64,000 bases of DNA from the NCBI RefSeq assembly GCF_029338295.1, contig NZ_CP119792.1, forward strand, positions 534,244-598,243. The letters run 5' to 3'. The notes beneath the pieces were generated by a model. The model saw only the letters and a program-made list of their open reading frames with translations, had not been told where the DNA came from and made no database searches. This stretch comes from Haladaptatus sp. QDMS2. GTDB taxonomy: Archaea; Halobacteriota; Halobacteria; Halobacteriales; Halococcaceae. The translations under genes and the position numbers were made by a program. Below are positions 7,788 to 16,780 of this stretch, piece by piece (positions within the stretch are counted from its first letter, which is position 1; each line of letters starts with the position of its first letter).

Positions 7788-9208
7788 GCCCGCGCCTGTC
7801 GCCGAGTGGTCAACAGCGCAGCGAGTCGGTCGCCCGGTGCGACCTCGAAGGCTTCGACCCGCGAGAGATTCGAGAGTTCGCGGCGCAGGTCTTCGAATTC
7901 AACGTAGCGTTCGTAGGCGGCTTCCATGTCGGCGAGGCCGCCCGGTTCGAACAGGACGGTGGGCGTGAGGAACACGAGAACGTGGTCGTCGCCGCGCTGG
8001 GCGAGTTTTACGGTTTCACGCAGTTCGACCGGATTCGAGTCGTCGGCGAGGATGACCGTCCAGACGGTTCCTTTGAGCCGCCTGATGTGCGTGCGGGCGG
8101 TGGCGAACAGGGGGTCGGAATCGATACGCTGGATGTAGGTCGTAGTGTTCGCGAAGTAGGGGTGGAGCGTCTGTCCGAACGCGGAGTCGTCGTCTGAAAG
8201 CTGGCTCGCCTGCTGACGTGCGGTCGCGGGGTCGTGGCTGTGAGTTGCACTTCCTGTGTCCGCCTCCGTGGGTTCTAAGTCGAATAGCCACGACCGGATG
8301 GCGCGGTAGTGGCTCGCCATCGACGCGGGCGCGTCAGCGTTCGTCACGCCTCCGTCGCCGACGGTATAGAGGCCGATGTGGTCGTTGTACTGGTTCGCGT
8401 TGGCTACGAACGAGGCGGCCACCTCGCGGACGTAGTCGAGTTTTCGCTCGCCCTCGTGGCCCGTGGCCATCGTCCCCCGGTGGTCGAGGAGCAGGGCCAT
8501 CGTGCGGTCGGTTTCTGCCTCGTACTGCCTGACAAAGGGGCTGTTCAGCCGTGCGGTTGCCTTCCAGTCGATGTCGTGGGCCGCGTCGCTCGCCTGGTAC
8601 TCGCGGAGTTCTGCGGGGTCGAGGCCGGTGCCGCTCTTTCCGGCTTTGTGCTCGCCGTAGGCCGCAGCCGTCTCGACGCCGCCCTGCCCGACGTGGAGGT
8701 TCGTAGGCGTGCGGGGTTCGACCGTCACCGTGAGCTGTGGCCCACGCGAGAGGGTTTCGCGAAAGAGGCCGTGGTCGTCGGTCGCGGTGAGCGTGGGCGC
8801 GTCGAACTCGAAGCGGCCGGCGACGCCCCACTCGACGTCGAAAGTGGTGCTGGCGCGTTCGACCGTCGAGATATCCAGTGCTCGCTCGGGGGCAGACGAA
8901 CCGGTCGCCGTGAGGGGAGGATTCGCCTCGACGGTGAGCGAGAGCGGGGTCCGTTGGGTGCGCGTCGCGGTGAGCGTGACCTGTACGGGCTGGTCGGTTG
9001 GAGTTCGCGAGCGAGAGACGCGCTGGTCTACGGTGAGCGTCTCTTCGGTTTTGACGAGCGCCCGAAGAAAGACGTACTGCTTGGCGAGGAGCCACGCGCC
9101 GACGCCTGCGGCCCCGAGGAGGAACCACGGCTGGTCGGCGACGACCGCGAGGAGGGCGAGGAATCCACCGAGAGCAGACACCTCGACGAACCGGCGCGTG
9201 ACCTGCAT
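7784..9208 (-). CDS. DUF58 family membrane protein
   Basis: 474 residues from the ATG at 9208 (MQVTRRFVEV). Codons upstream of it read as non-protein. Two N-terminal membrane helices (ALGGFLALLAVVADQPWFLLG and the following GVGAWLLA region) lead into a beta-rich extracytoplasmic stretch. The DUF58 signature follows at about residue 205 (YQASDAAHDIDWKATAR). A vWA-like region with LLLDHRG comes next. DUF58 proteins usually work with MoxR AAA ATPases and DUF4129/transglutaminase partners. The divergent gene at 9312 has a compatible C-terminus, but no MoxR is in the window. Its 3' end overlaps the kinase fragment by 4 bases. Confidence 0.85.
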   Translation of the reverse strand: MQVTRRFVEVSALGGFLALLAVVADQPWFLLGAAGVGAWLLAKQYVFLRALVKTEETLTVDQRVSRSRTPTDQPVQVTLTATRTQRTPLSLTVEANPPLTATGSSAPERALDISTVERASTTFDVEWGVAGRFEFDAPTLTATDDHGLFRETLSRGPQLTVTVEPRTPTNLHVGQGGVETAAAYGEHKAGKSGTGLDPAELREYQASDAAHDIDWKATARLNSPFVRQYEAETDRTMALLLDHRGTMATGHEGERKLDYVREVAASFVANANQYNDHIGLYTVGDGGVTNADAPASMASHYRAIRSWLFDLEPTEADTGSATHSHDPATARQQASQLSDDDSAFGQTLHPYFANTTTYIQRIDSDPLFATARTHIRRLKGTVWTVILADDSNPVELRETVKLAQRGDDHVLVFLTPTVLFEPGGLADMEAAYERYVEFEDLRRELSNLSRVEAFEVAPGDRLAALLTTRRQARA

Positions 9209-9311
9209 TACGCAGACAGAGAGGGGGCCGATAGTTGAAGATACTGGTCCCGTCACGGAGCGAGAAAGTCCGAGCAGAAGACGTTTTATCCTCGACTGTG
9301 AGGATGCACTC

Positions 9312-11444
9312 GTGATTCGTGGGTCTCCCCGTGCACTCTGTCTCGCCCTGCTGGTCGTCTGTGCGACCGTGAGCCCGGCGATTCTTGGCGTCGCGCCCGC
9401 GGTCGGGACGGCACTCGCCCAGGAGGAGACCCCAACGCCGACGAACAATTCGAGCCTGCGCCACGAGGATCCCGCCGAGTTGAACAAATCCGGGGACTTA
9501 CAACGCCTCCAGGGCTGGCTCGCGGGGCGCATGGGCACCGTCGTCATCGACTGTACCCAGGGCGTGCAGGTGGGGAACTACGACGCCTGTGAGCAAATGG
9601 ACGAAGATTACCCCGACTGGCTCGACAAGTACGTCGACGTCGCGGGCGACACACAGACCGAGCGCGACGACAACGCGACTGATGCGTTCGAGGAGACGCG
9701 CCAACAGCAACAGAACCTCTCGAACGACGTCCAGGAGTTCCGCGAGACCAAAGACGAGTACGAGCAGGCCCGCGAGAGCGGGGACGTGTACCGAGCGCGG
9801 CAACTCGCCCGCGAACTCAACCGTCTCGCCCAGGATGTGAATTCGACGAGCGACGACCTCATCCGCAACTACGGGACGATTTCGAACAATACGGACGTTA
9901 ATTTGAATGAGTCTGCGACGACGGTGGATTCGATTCGCACCAATGTGACGGACACCGCAGATGAGGTGCAAGTCGAGCAGTTCACGAACACGACGCTGAC
10001 CGTCGAGGCGGCAGACGAGCAAATCTCGTTTCTCGACCCACTCGACGCGACTGGGCGATTGACGACCGAGGACGGGGAGGCGCTCGCAGACCAGACCGTG
10101 CGTTTCCAGATTGGGGGCCAGACCGTCGAGACGACGACGGATGGGAACGGGGAGTTTGCGTTGACCTACAGGCCGACGACGCTCGCGCTGGATACTTCGG
10201 AGGTGACGCTTCGCTACGTGCCGAACAACACCTCGCTGTACTGGGGCTCACAGGCGTCCCTGCCCGTCGACGTCGAGCAGGTGAACTCCGAGATGACCGT
10301 CTCGCGAGAGCCAGAGTCGGTGGCCTTTGGCGACAATCTCTCCGTGCGTGGGTCGGTCGCCGTGGAGGAGACTGGTGCGCCGAACGTGCCCGTGGTCGTC
10401 TCTGTCGATGGGGTTCCCGTGGGACGCACGCAGACCGACGGTGAGGGGAACTACGAACTCGAAGCGGCGCTGCCTGCGGACATCGAAGACGGAAATCAGA
10501 CGGTTCGGGCGTCGCTGCCGTTGACTGAGCAAGCACTCGCGAGCAGTGAGGCCACCGCGCCGATTACGGTGACGACGACGAACACGACACTGTCTGTTTC
10601 CGGAGAGCAGGCCGGCCCGCGTGCGGTTCGTGCCTCGGGTGTGCTGCGGACGGCTGATGGGCGTCCCGTGGCGAATCAGTCTGTCGAACTTCGGGTGAAC
10701 GGGACGACGGTTGGCGAGGCAGTCACAGATGGGTCTGGTCGGTACATGAAGACGGTGAACGCGCCCGGTGTCGCCGAGGAGAACGCGACCGTCGCGCTTG
10801 TCGCCCGGTTCGACGGGCAGGGGACGAACCTCGAAGCTTCTGCCGCGGAGGATGAGGTTGCACTGGTCGCAGGAGGTTCGAGTGGTGGGGCTGGAGGACC
10901 CGTCCAGAACCTGTTCGGCAATACGACCGACGCCGTACTCGACCTCGTTGGCTTCCTCGCGCTCGTGTTGGTGGTCGTGCTCGTTTATCATCGCGACCGT
11001 GTATTCGCGTTCGTTCGGGACCTTCGTTCGGGTGATGGGGACTCAGAGAGTGCAGCTGGAGAAGACGCGGCTGTGGCTGTCGCTGCGGACGTTGACGACT
11101 CGGAGCCAGTGGAGCCTGCGGAGCCCACGCCCGAACCACTCACGGTCGCACAGGAGCAACTCGACGCGGGCGAGACGGACCACGCCGCGATGACGGCCTA
11201 CAGTCTGGCCCGGACGCGGTTGGCCGAGAAACTGCACATCGACTCTCCGCGCACGCACTGGGAGTTCTTCGTGGCCAGTCGCGACCAGCTCGGGGAGGCA
11301 GAAGGACGGTTGCTCCAGCACCTCACAGAGGCCTACGAGCAGGCGTCGTTCGCCGCGGACACACTTCCGGCCTCGGTGGCAAAACAGGCGCTCTCGGCTG
11401 CTGCGGAGCTCACGGAGTCGCGCCAGGAATCGCGGGCCGACTGA
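9312..11444 (+). CDS. Secreted, membrane-anchored protein with Ig-like repeats and a DUF4129-like cytoplasmic tail
   Basis: 710 residues from a GTG at 9312, the first start giving a proper signal peptide (ALCLALLVVCATVSPAILG, cleavage near ALAQEE). A helical coiled region follows (about residues 100-190). Next come three or more carboxypeptidase-regulatory/Ig-like repeats, recognisable by DATGRLTTEDGEALADQTV, GVPVGRTQTDGEGNYELEA and RTADGRPVANQSVELRV, with many N-x-T/S sites. One transmembrane helix near LVGFLALVLVVVLVYHRD leads into an acidic linker and a helical DUF4129-like tail (AAMTAYSLARTRLAEKLHI). It is divergent from the DUF58 gene and upstream of DUF1616, so a cell-envelope module is likely. 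Confidence 0.75.
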   Translation: MIRGSPRALCLALLVVCATVSPAILGVAPAVGTALAQEETPTPTNNSSLRHEDPAELNKSGDLQRLQGWLAGRMGTVVIDCTQGVQVGNYDACEQMDEDYPDWLDKYVDVAGDTQTERDDNATDAFEETRQQQQNLSNDVQEFRETKDEYEQARESGDVYRARQLARELNRLAQDVNSTSDDLIRNYGTISNNTDVNLNESATTVDSIRTNVTDTADEVQVEQFTNTTLTVEAADEQISFLDPLDATGRLTTEDGEALADQTVRFQIGGQTVETTTDGNGEFALTYRPTTLALDTSEVTLRYVPNNTSLYWGSQASLPVDVEQVNSEMTVSREPESVAFGDNLSVRGSVAVEETGAPNVPVVVSVDGVPVGRTQTDGEGNYELEAALPADIEDGNQTVRASLPLTEQALASSEATAPITVTTTNTTLSVSGEQAGPRAVRASGVLRTADGRPVANQSVELRVNGTTVGEAVTDGSGRYMKTVNAPGVAEENATVALVARFDGQGTNLEASAAEDEVALVAGGSSGGAGGPVQNLFGNTTDAVLDLVGFLALVLVVVLVYHRDRVFAFVRDLRSGDGDSESAAGEDAAVAVAADVDDSEPVEPAEPTPEPLTVAQEQLDAGETDHAAMTAYSLARTRLAEKLHIDSPRTHWEFFVASRDQLGEAEGRLLQHLTEAYEQASFAADTLPASVAKQALSAAAELTESRQESRAD

Positions 11445-11503
11445 CCTGTCTGTTTGGCTAACACCGACTCCTTTTTGATGCTCTCCTGTTTAGGAGAGTT
11501 CAC

Positions 11504-12544
11504 ATGGCTGACGACCGAAGTCTGTGGCTGCTCCTCCCACGTCCGGTCCGCGACCTGCCTGCGGACCTCGCGGCAGTCGCCGTCTTCGTCGTGCTGACGA
11601 ATCTGTCTGTGTTTCTCCCGGTCGTCAAGGATACGCCCGTTCGTGTGGTGTTCGGGCTCGCGTTCGTGCTGTTCCTCCCGGGCTATGCGTTCATCGCGGC
11701 GCTGTTTCCAGAGGAAGGTGAGTCGGTGGTCGAGGACGAGGATGGGTGGAACGAGGAGGACGATGATTCGTTGCTCTCGCGAGACGGTGGCATCGACGGC
11801 ATCGAGCGCGTGGCGCTTTCCTTCGGCCTGAGCATCGCGATTGTCCCGTTGATTGGGCTCGTGTTGAACTTCACGCCGTGGGGGATTCGACTGGTTCCGA
11901 TTATTGTGACGGTGAGTGGGTTTACGCTCGTGGCTGTTGGGGTGGCTGCGGTTCGTCGTTGGGAGTTGCCCGAGGACGAACGGTTTTCGGTTCCCTACGA
12001 GACGTGGCTTGCGAGTGGGCGCGAGGAGCTGTTCAACCCGGAGACGCGGCTCGATAAGTATCTGAACGTGCTGTTGGTGCTGAGTGTCGTGATTGCGGTG
12101 GGGAGTGTGACGTTTGCTGTGGCCGTTCCGAAGGAAGGGGAGCAGTTCACGGAGTTTTATCTGTTGACCGAGAACGAGACGGGAGATTACGTTGCGGCTG
12201 ATTATCCCACTGAGTTCGTGCGTGGGGAGTCGAAACCTGTCGTGATTGGCATCGGGAATCAAGAACACGAGGTGGAGAACTACACAGTGGTGGTGGAGTT
12301 ACAGCGAGTTGAGGTGCAGAACAACTCGACGACGGTGTTGGAAGAGCGGGAGTTACGGCGGTTCGAGACTGGGTTGCCCCACAACGAGACGTGGATGACC
12401 GAGTACAACGTTCGCCCCACGATGACCGGTGATCGGTTGCGGTTGGCGTTTCTGCTGTACGATGGGGAGGCTCCTGCGGAGCCCACGGTGAACAATTCGT
12501 ATCGGGAGTTACATCTGTGGGTGAACGTCACGTCGGCGCAGTAG
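11504..12544 (+). CDS. DUF1616 family membrane protein
   Basis: 346 residues. N-terminal membrane helices (DLAAVAVFVVLTNLSVFLPV; VRVVFGLAFVLFLPGYAFIAALFPEE) carry the DUF1616 signature FLPGYAF. Two more helices and one at LNVLLVLSVVIAVGSVTFAVAVP follow, then an extracellular beta domain (FYLLTENETGDYVAADYPTE... VNVTSAQ) with several glycosylation sequons. The start ATG at 11504 follows the previous stop by 59 bases. DUF1616 proteins are frequent near haloarchaeal glycosylation loci, which fits the genes that begin at 12.7 kb. Confidence 0.85.
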   Translation: MADDRSLWLLLPRPVRDLPADLAAVAVFVVLTNLSVFLPVVKDTPVRVVFGLAFVLFLPGYAFIAALFPEEGESVVEDEDGWNEEDDDSLLSRDGGIDGIERVALSFGLSIAIVPLIGLVLNFTPWGIRLVPIIVTVSGFTLVAVGVAAVRRWELPEDERFSVPYETWLASGREELFNPETRLDKYLNVLLVLSVVIAVGSVTFAVAVPKEGEQFTEFYLLTENETGDYVAADYPTEFVRGESKPVVIGIGNQEHEVENYTVVVELQRVEVQNNSTTVLEERELRRFETGLPHNETWMTEYNVRPTMTGDRLRLAFLLYDGEAPAEPTVNNSYRELHLWVNVTSAQ

Positions 12545-12713
12545 TCGGTTTTGAAGCTTCTGGAGTAAAATTTCTGGATAGTACAATCGTATAATTGTTT
12601 TAATACGGATACTCTGCCCTAAAAACATATCACAGTACACTGTAATTTTCATGTCATTGTAACAAGAGTTATATTGGTTAGACACAGAGACTGTCTATAA
12701 TGGTGGGACGTTG

Positions 12714-12848
12714 ATGCGACGCTATCTCAGAGCGGTGCGCGACGCTGCAATCAAATGCATCTCGTGTAACGCTCCGATATCTCGAACTGTCGAAAACCGA
12801 TATGTCTGTGTTGAGTGTGGAGTCGCCTGCGTGAAGACTCATCAATAG
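12714..12848 (+). CDS. 44-residue zinc-binding micro-protein
   Basis: A short frame reading MRRYLRAVRDAAIKCISCNA... RYVCVECGVACVKTHQ. Two CxxC pairs (CISC and CVEC) with a nearby third Cys match the CPxCG-type zinc micro-proteins common in haloarchaea. The frame ends 11 bases before the start of the glycosyltransferase at 12860, so it may be co-transcribed with it. A TATA-like TTATATTGG lies about 40 bases upstream. Shortness limits certainty, but the paired cysteines are unlikely by chance. Confidence 0.6.
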   Translation: MRRYLRAVRDAAIKCISCNAPISRTVENRYVCVECGVACVKTHQ

Positions 12849-12859
12849 TACCCTCACAA

Positions 12860-14176
12860 ATGTCCGAGCTATCATCTAACCTGCAAACGAATAAAGGAGA
12901 AACTGCCTACAGTCGGCCTGCAGTTGGTCTCATCGCTACCCAAGACAATGGCGATGAGATTGCAGGAGCGATTCTTCGTGCTCGGCAAAAGGGGCATGAA
13001 GCTATCGTGATGGCAGCAGGCGGATCAGCTAATGAGGCAGTAGCGTTTGCCAAAGAATTGGGCGCAATTGTTGTAGAACAAGACTTTGCAATGGGGCACT
13101 CACGTTCGGGTACGCAACATTGCACCAGCGTTGCCAGAGATGTTGGCTTTCCAGGAGTTATCCTACACGAAAATCTTTCACAACCTTTGGATTACAAGAC
13201 CAGTGTCGGAAAACTTCGAGATTCATCTGCCTATGCAATTGAAGGGGAACTATCTACAGCGATAGAATCAGAACCCCGCACTTTGGCTGCAATACCGGCG
13301 TACAATGAAGAGCAGTCAATTTACCATGTCGTCTCAACTGCACGGGAACATGCTGATGAAGTGCTCGTCGTTGACGATGGCAGTACGGACGAGACTGTTG
13401 AACGAGCTCGTGAGGCAGGTGCCACCGTGGTTGTTCACGAAGACAATCGAGGATACGGAGGGGCATTAAAAACAGCCTTCGTCGAGGCCGAACGAGCGGG
13501 TGTTGAGTATCTCGTAATTCTCGACGGCGACGGTCAGCACGACGCTTCTGATATTCCTCGACTCATTGAGAACCAGCAGGATACTCGGTCGGAGATTGTA
13601 ATTGGGAGTCGGTTTTGTGGGGGTTCGGATACAAAGCTTCCACTGCATCGGTATCTTGGATTGCGTGTGGTAAATTTCATGACTAACTTGAGCTTTGGCG
13701 TTGTTCGGTCGCGCTCTAGAGTTGCAGACACGCAGAGTGGCTTCCGATTGTATACTCGAAAGGCTATTGGGTCACTTGCGGCAGATGAAACCATTGGCAA
13801 TCGAATGGGTGCGAGTACTGATATTTTGCATCACGCACATCGGAAACGATACGAGATTACGGAGGTTGGAACGACCGTATCGTACGACGTCCAGAACGCA
13901 AGTACGCATAATCCTGTTTCTCATGGGATTCATCTAGTGATGAACATTGTTCGGACAATTGAGGAGCAAAGACCGATTTCTGTGCTTGGTGTTCCTGGGT
14001 TCCTTAGTGCGGTAGTGGGTCTTGGGTTTGCCTACCTTACGTTTTCGAATTTCATCAATTCGGGGTTGTTTCCGCTCGGGTTAGCTCTTGTATCCGTGTT
14101 TTTCACACTGGCAGGGATTTTCGCGTGCTTCACAGCAATTATTCTACACTCTCTTAACCAGCATTTCCCCGACTGA
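12860..14176 (+). CDS. Family 2 glycosyltransferase with an extra N-terminal Rossmann-like half-domain
   Basis: 438 residues from ATG at 12860. Residues about 155-390 are a GT2 of the dolichyl-phosphate-sugar synthase type: AAIPAYNEEQSIYHVV, VLVVDDGSTDET, EYLVILDGDGQHD (the DGD metal motif), and GSRFCGG. Two C-terminal membrane helices follow (VPGFLSAVVGLGFAYLTFSNF and ALVSVFFTLAGIFACFTAII). The first 110 residues (AVGLIATQDNGDEIAGAILR... EAIVMAAGGSANEAV) align with the start of the GT2 domain, so they look like a degenerate duplication of its nucleotide-binding half. It probably loads a sugar on a dolichol carrier at the membrane. Confidence 0.8.
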   Translation: MSELSSNLQTNKGETAYSRPAVGLIATQDNGDEIAGAILRARQKGHEAIVMAAGGSANEAVAFAKELGAIVVEQDFAMGHSRSGTQHCTSVARDVGFPGVILHENLSQPLDYKTSVGKLRDSSAYAIEGELSTAIESEPRTLAAIPAYNEEQSIYHVVSTAREHADEVLVVDDGSTDETVERAREAGATVVVHEDNRGYGGALKTAFVEAERAGVEYLVILDGDGQHDASDIPRLIENQQDTRSEIVIGSRFCGGSDTKLPLHRYLGLRVVNFMTNLSFGVVRSRSRVADTQSGFRLYTRKAIGSLAADETIGNRMGASTDILHHAHRKRYEITEVGTTVSYDVQNASTHNPVSHGIHLVMNIVRTIEEQRPISVLGVPGFLSAVVGLGFAYLTFSNFINSGLFPLGLALVSVFFTLAGIFACFTAIILHSLNQHFPD

Positions 14177-14333
14177 TTGAGTGGAGATGAATATGCAGGA
14201 CTTCTTCGTTTTCAAATTATTATCGGTCTCAACCAGAAAATATGGACAAGTAGAAGGACGTGGGCTATTGCATACTACTGTTATATCGGTTAGAAGTTAC
14301 CTATTCTTCAAACTCATTTATTGGTTTTCACCA

Positions 14334-15320
14334 CTATTTCAATAGCTCACGAACGTCTCTCCTTTCCCGTCGCTTTGTAAGAATATCGCCTCTTTCGAGA
14401 TAAATATCCACAAATATCTTAATTACATACTTGAACTTTGCTTTCGACACTATTGGATGCCGGAGTTTTATTTTCTCATAATCTCTGTATAGGAAAAACT
14501 CAGACAATGATGACAGAATATAGGGGGTACACATCACTATCCAAGAAATGGGATAGCTAGTCAATATCAATCTAATATTGTTGCGGATTTTTATATAGCG
14601 AATATACTCTTCTCCCAATTTCATGCTAGTTTGATTAGGATTATGTTCTACAAATGCAATTGGAGAATAAGCAACCCTATACCCAGCGTCCCAAGCTCTG
14701 ATACAATAATCTGTCTCCTCACCGTATGCTGGGGAATATTTTTCATCTAAGAAGCCGATGTTCTCTATCAACTCTCTCTTAATTAGGAAAACTGCTCCAA
14801 TTACCTCGTCTACAAATTCAAAATCAAATTCTTTTGTTTCATTTTCCTGATAAATGTTATATTCATAATTTCTAATTAGGGGTAAATTTTGAATAGGGAA
14901 ATACCTCCCATCAAAATTCACATCTCCTTCAGGATCTAAGACCCTGCAACCAACAATACCAATATCGCCTCGACTCTCTCCAATCTCTACTAATTTTGCC
15001 AACCATCCTTCTTGAATAATTTGAGTATCGTTGTTTAATAGTAATGTATAATCACTTTGTCTTTCAAGGGAACGAACCATAACTCGATTATTCGCCTTTG
15101 AAAAGCCCTCATTAGTCTCATTCTCTATAATCTCTAACTCCGGGAACTCTGATTTTATTTCTGGGACTGACCCATCCGAACTCCCGTTGTCAACAATCAC
15201 TATATCAAAATTTTCATAATTTGTAAGAGAAATTATTGATTTGACACAATCTTTTGTCATCTCTTTACCGTTTAAATTAAGTATCGATATTGTTACGTGA
15301 GGTTGTGATTTTTGAACCAT
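14334..15320 (-). CDS. Family 2 glycosyltransferase (rhamnosyltransferase-like)
   Basis: 328 residues, AT-rich codons. GT-A fold features: VTISILNLNGKEMTKDCVKS, FDIVIVDNGSSDGSV, NEGFSKANN, and the metal motif in YTLLLNNDTQI. The later acceptor-site helix has GAVFLIKRELIENIGFLDEKY and YGEETDYCIRAWDAGYRVAY. This layout is typical of WcaA/RfbF-like rhamnosyl- or glycosyltransferases of surface polysaccharides. It is cytoplasmic with a C-terminal hydrophobic stretch. It runs opposite to its two neighbours, so it is a separate transcription unit. Confidence 0.85.
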   Translation of the reverse strand: MVQKSQPHVTISILNLNGKEMTKDCVKSIISLTNYENFDIVIVDNGSSDGSVPEIKSEFPELEIIENETNEGFSKANNRVMVRSLERQSDYTLLLNNDTQIIQEGWLAKLVEIGESRGDIGIVGCRVLDPEGDVNFDGRYFPIQNLPLIRNYEYNIYQENETKEFDFEFVDEVIGAVFLIKRELIENIGFLDEKYSPAYGEETDYCIRAWDAGYRVAYSPIAFVEHNPNQTSMKLGEEYIRYIKIRNNIRLILTSYPISWIVMCTPYILSSLSEFFLYRDYEKIKLRHPIVSKAKFKYVIKIFVDIYLERGDILTKRRERRDVRELLK

Positions 15321-15496
15321 TTATTTATAATTCCATGATAAGTTTGATTATATTTAACTAGTCTCGGAAATATTGCCATCTGTGGACCTAACTATGAAAT
15401 CCTATTCCTTCCAACTATTGTAATAGATTCGTTTCCCACTCATTATCTAATTAAACCTATCAATATATTAATCCCAGTGGGACAAAAAATAGTAAC

Positions 15497-16642
15497 ATGG
15501 ATATCTTAAGCCTATCAATTGGCGCTCCCAATGGCGATGCCAAATGGTGGCGTATCTCAAATATATCCAATCAGTTGCAAAATTACGGTCATAATGTTCA
15601 TCACGTATGTTATGGGGATGAATCTTTAGGGACAAAAAAGGGGTTGGATGAGTTAGAAAGAAACTCGACCGACGTAACAATCATAGATTCAAGCTTGACT
15701 GCAGCCTCAATAAGGAACGTTTTTCATGAAAATATAGTCGAAAACTACGATTGTATCTATGGAAATAACCATGTAAGCACGCTTTTCGGGAATTTAAGAA
15801 TCTTCGACGATGTTCCAGTAATCTATGATATTCACGGAGACATCTTGCAAGAGCACTTACTAAAATATGAATCAAATCCACAATTACCTAACCGGTTTTC
15901 ACTAAAAAGCGGGTCAAAATTACTGACAAAATGGGTTATCTACAAATCAAATTTATCAGCTTCCTCTGCAATTCTGAGCGTCTCTAAAAAAATGAAAAGG
16001 AAATTACAGGATGATGGAATACCGAAGAGCAAGATTTCGTATATCACGAATGGAGTAGATCTTGATTTCTTCTCACAAGAAAATTCTCAACATCAACCTC
16101 TCAAGGAAGAACTCGGATTGAGCTCTGAATTAATCGTCGGATATGTCGGTGGATTTCAGGAGTGGCAAGGAGTTCAAAGTCTGATTTCGGCTGCAAAACA
16201 AATTGACGATGACGAAATTATTTTTTTGATAGTGGGGAAGCGCCAAGGAGTAGACGATAACATTCGGTTTGTACCAAGAATCCCACGTGAGTCGGTTCCT
16301 GACTACTACAGTGTATGTGACATCCTGGTGCTCCCGCGCCCGCACCACGTAGCTACTGAAGTAGCAGCACCAACTAAATTCGCCGAATACGCTGCAATGG
16401 GAAAACCAATATTAGCAACTAACGTTGGCGATGCAGCAAACTTAATCAGACAGTACGAATGTGGAGTCGTCATCGAGAATAACAGCGCCGAACGGATTAC
16501 TGAAGGGATTGCTGAGCTACAATCTCTTTCTCAATCTGAACGTAAAAAAATGGGCGAGAATTCGAGGAAAATGGCGATCTCGGAATTCAACTGGGAAAAG
16601 ATCGGAAAGTCATTGTCAGATACATTGTCGAAATTGGTATGA
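15497..16642 (+). CDS. Family 4 glycosyltransferase
   Basis: 381 residues with a GT-B fold. The C-terminal domain begins near LIVGYVGGFQEWQGVQSLISA and contains IIFLIVGKRQG, YYSVCDILVLPRPHHVATEVAAPTKFAEYAAMGKPILATNVGDAA (retaining GT4 site with the E/EAxA-type helix), and the typical tail helix. The N-terminal acceptor domain starts MDILSLSIGAPNGDAKWWRIS. AT-rich and tightly inside the glycan island. It is a probable cytoplasmic transferase of the repeat-unit assembly; donor and acceptor cannot be told. Confidence 0.85.
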   Translation: MDILSLSIGAPNGDAKWWRISNISNQLQNYGHNVHHVCYGDESLGTKKGLDELERNSTDVTIIDSSLTAASIRNVFHENIVENYDCIYGNNHVSTLFGNLRIFDDVPVIYDIHGDILQEHLLKYESNPQLPNRFSLKSGSKLLTKWVIYKSNLSASSAILSVSKKMKRKLQDDGIPKSKISYITNGVDLDFFSQENSQHQPLKEELGLSSELIVGYVGGFQEWQGVQSLISAAKQIDDDEIIFLIVGKRQGVDDNIRFVPRIPRESVPDYYSVCDILVLPRPHHVATEVAAPTKFAEYAAMGKPILATNVGDAANLIRQYECGVVIENNSAERITEGIAELQSLSQSERKKMGENSRKMAISEFNWEKIGKSLSDTLSKLV

Positions 16643-16780
16643 AATAGTCTCGGTGGCTTTTTCAAAGAATCTCTGCTTGAACTCATCAAAACTGTCCAAT
16701 GAGATGGTTCCGGTACAAATCCAGCTAAAAACTGCTTTTACATACTACAGTTATTTATTCTGTCGGATTGACAACGGATT

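Noticed and set aside
9304..9312. ATG at 9304 as start of the secreted protein
   Set aside because: It is out of frame with the signal peptide; the GTG at 9312 is in frame and leads directly into it.
8334..9464. Long reverse-strand frame inside the DUF58 gene
   Set aside because: Arg/Pro/His-rich translation typical of an out-of-frame shadow of GC-rich DNA; the DUF58 frame has clear domain motifs.
16643..16780. Reverse-strand fragment with a coding-like run (SLDSFDEFKQRFFEKATETIS-like)
   Set aside because: Too short, no start and no family; it could be a gene relic but the evidence is thin.
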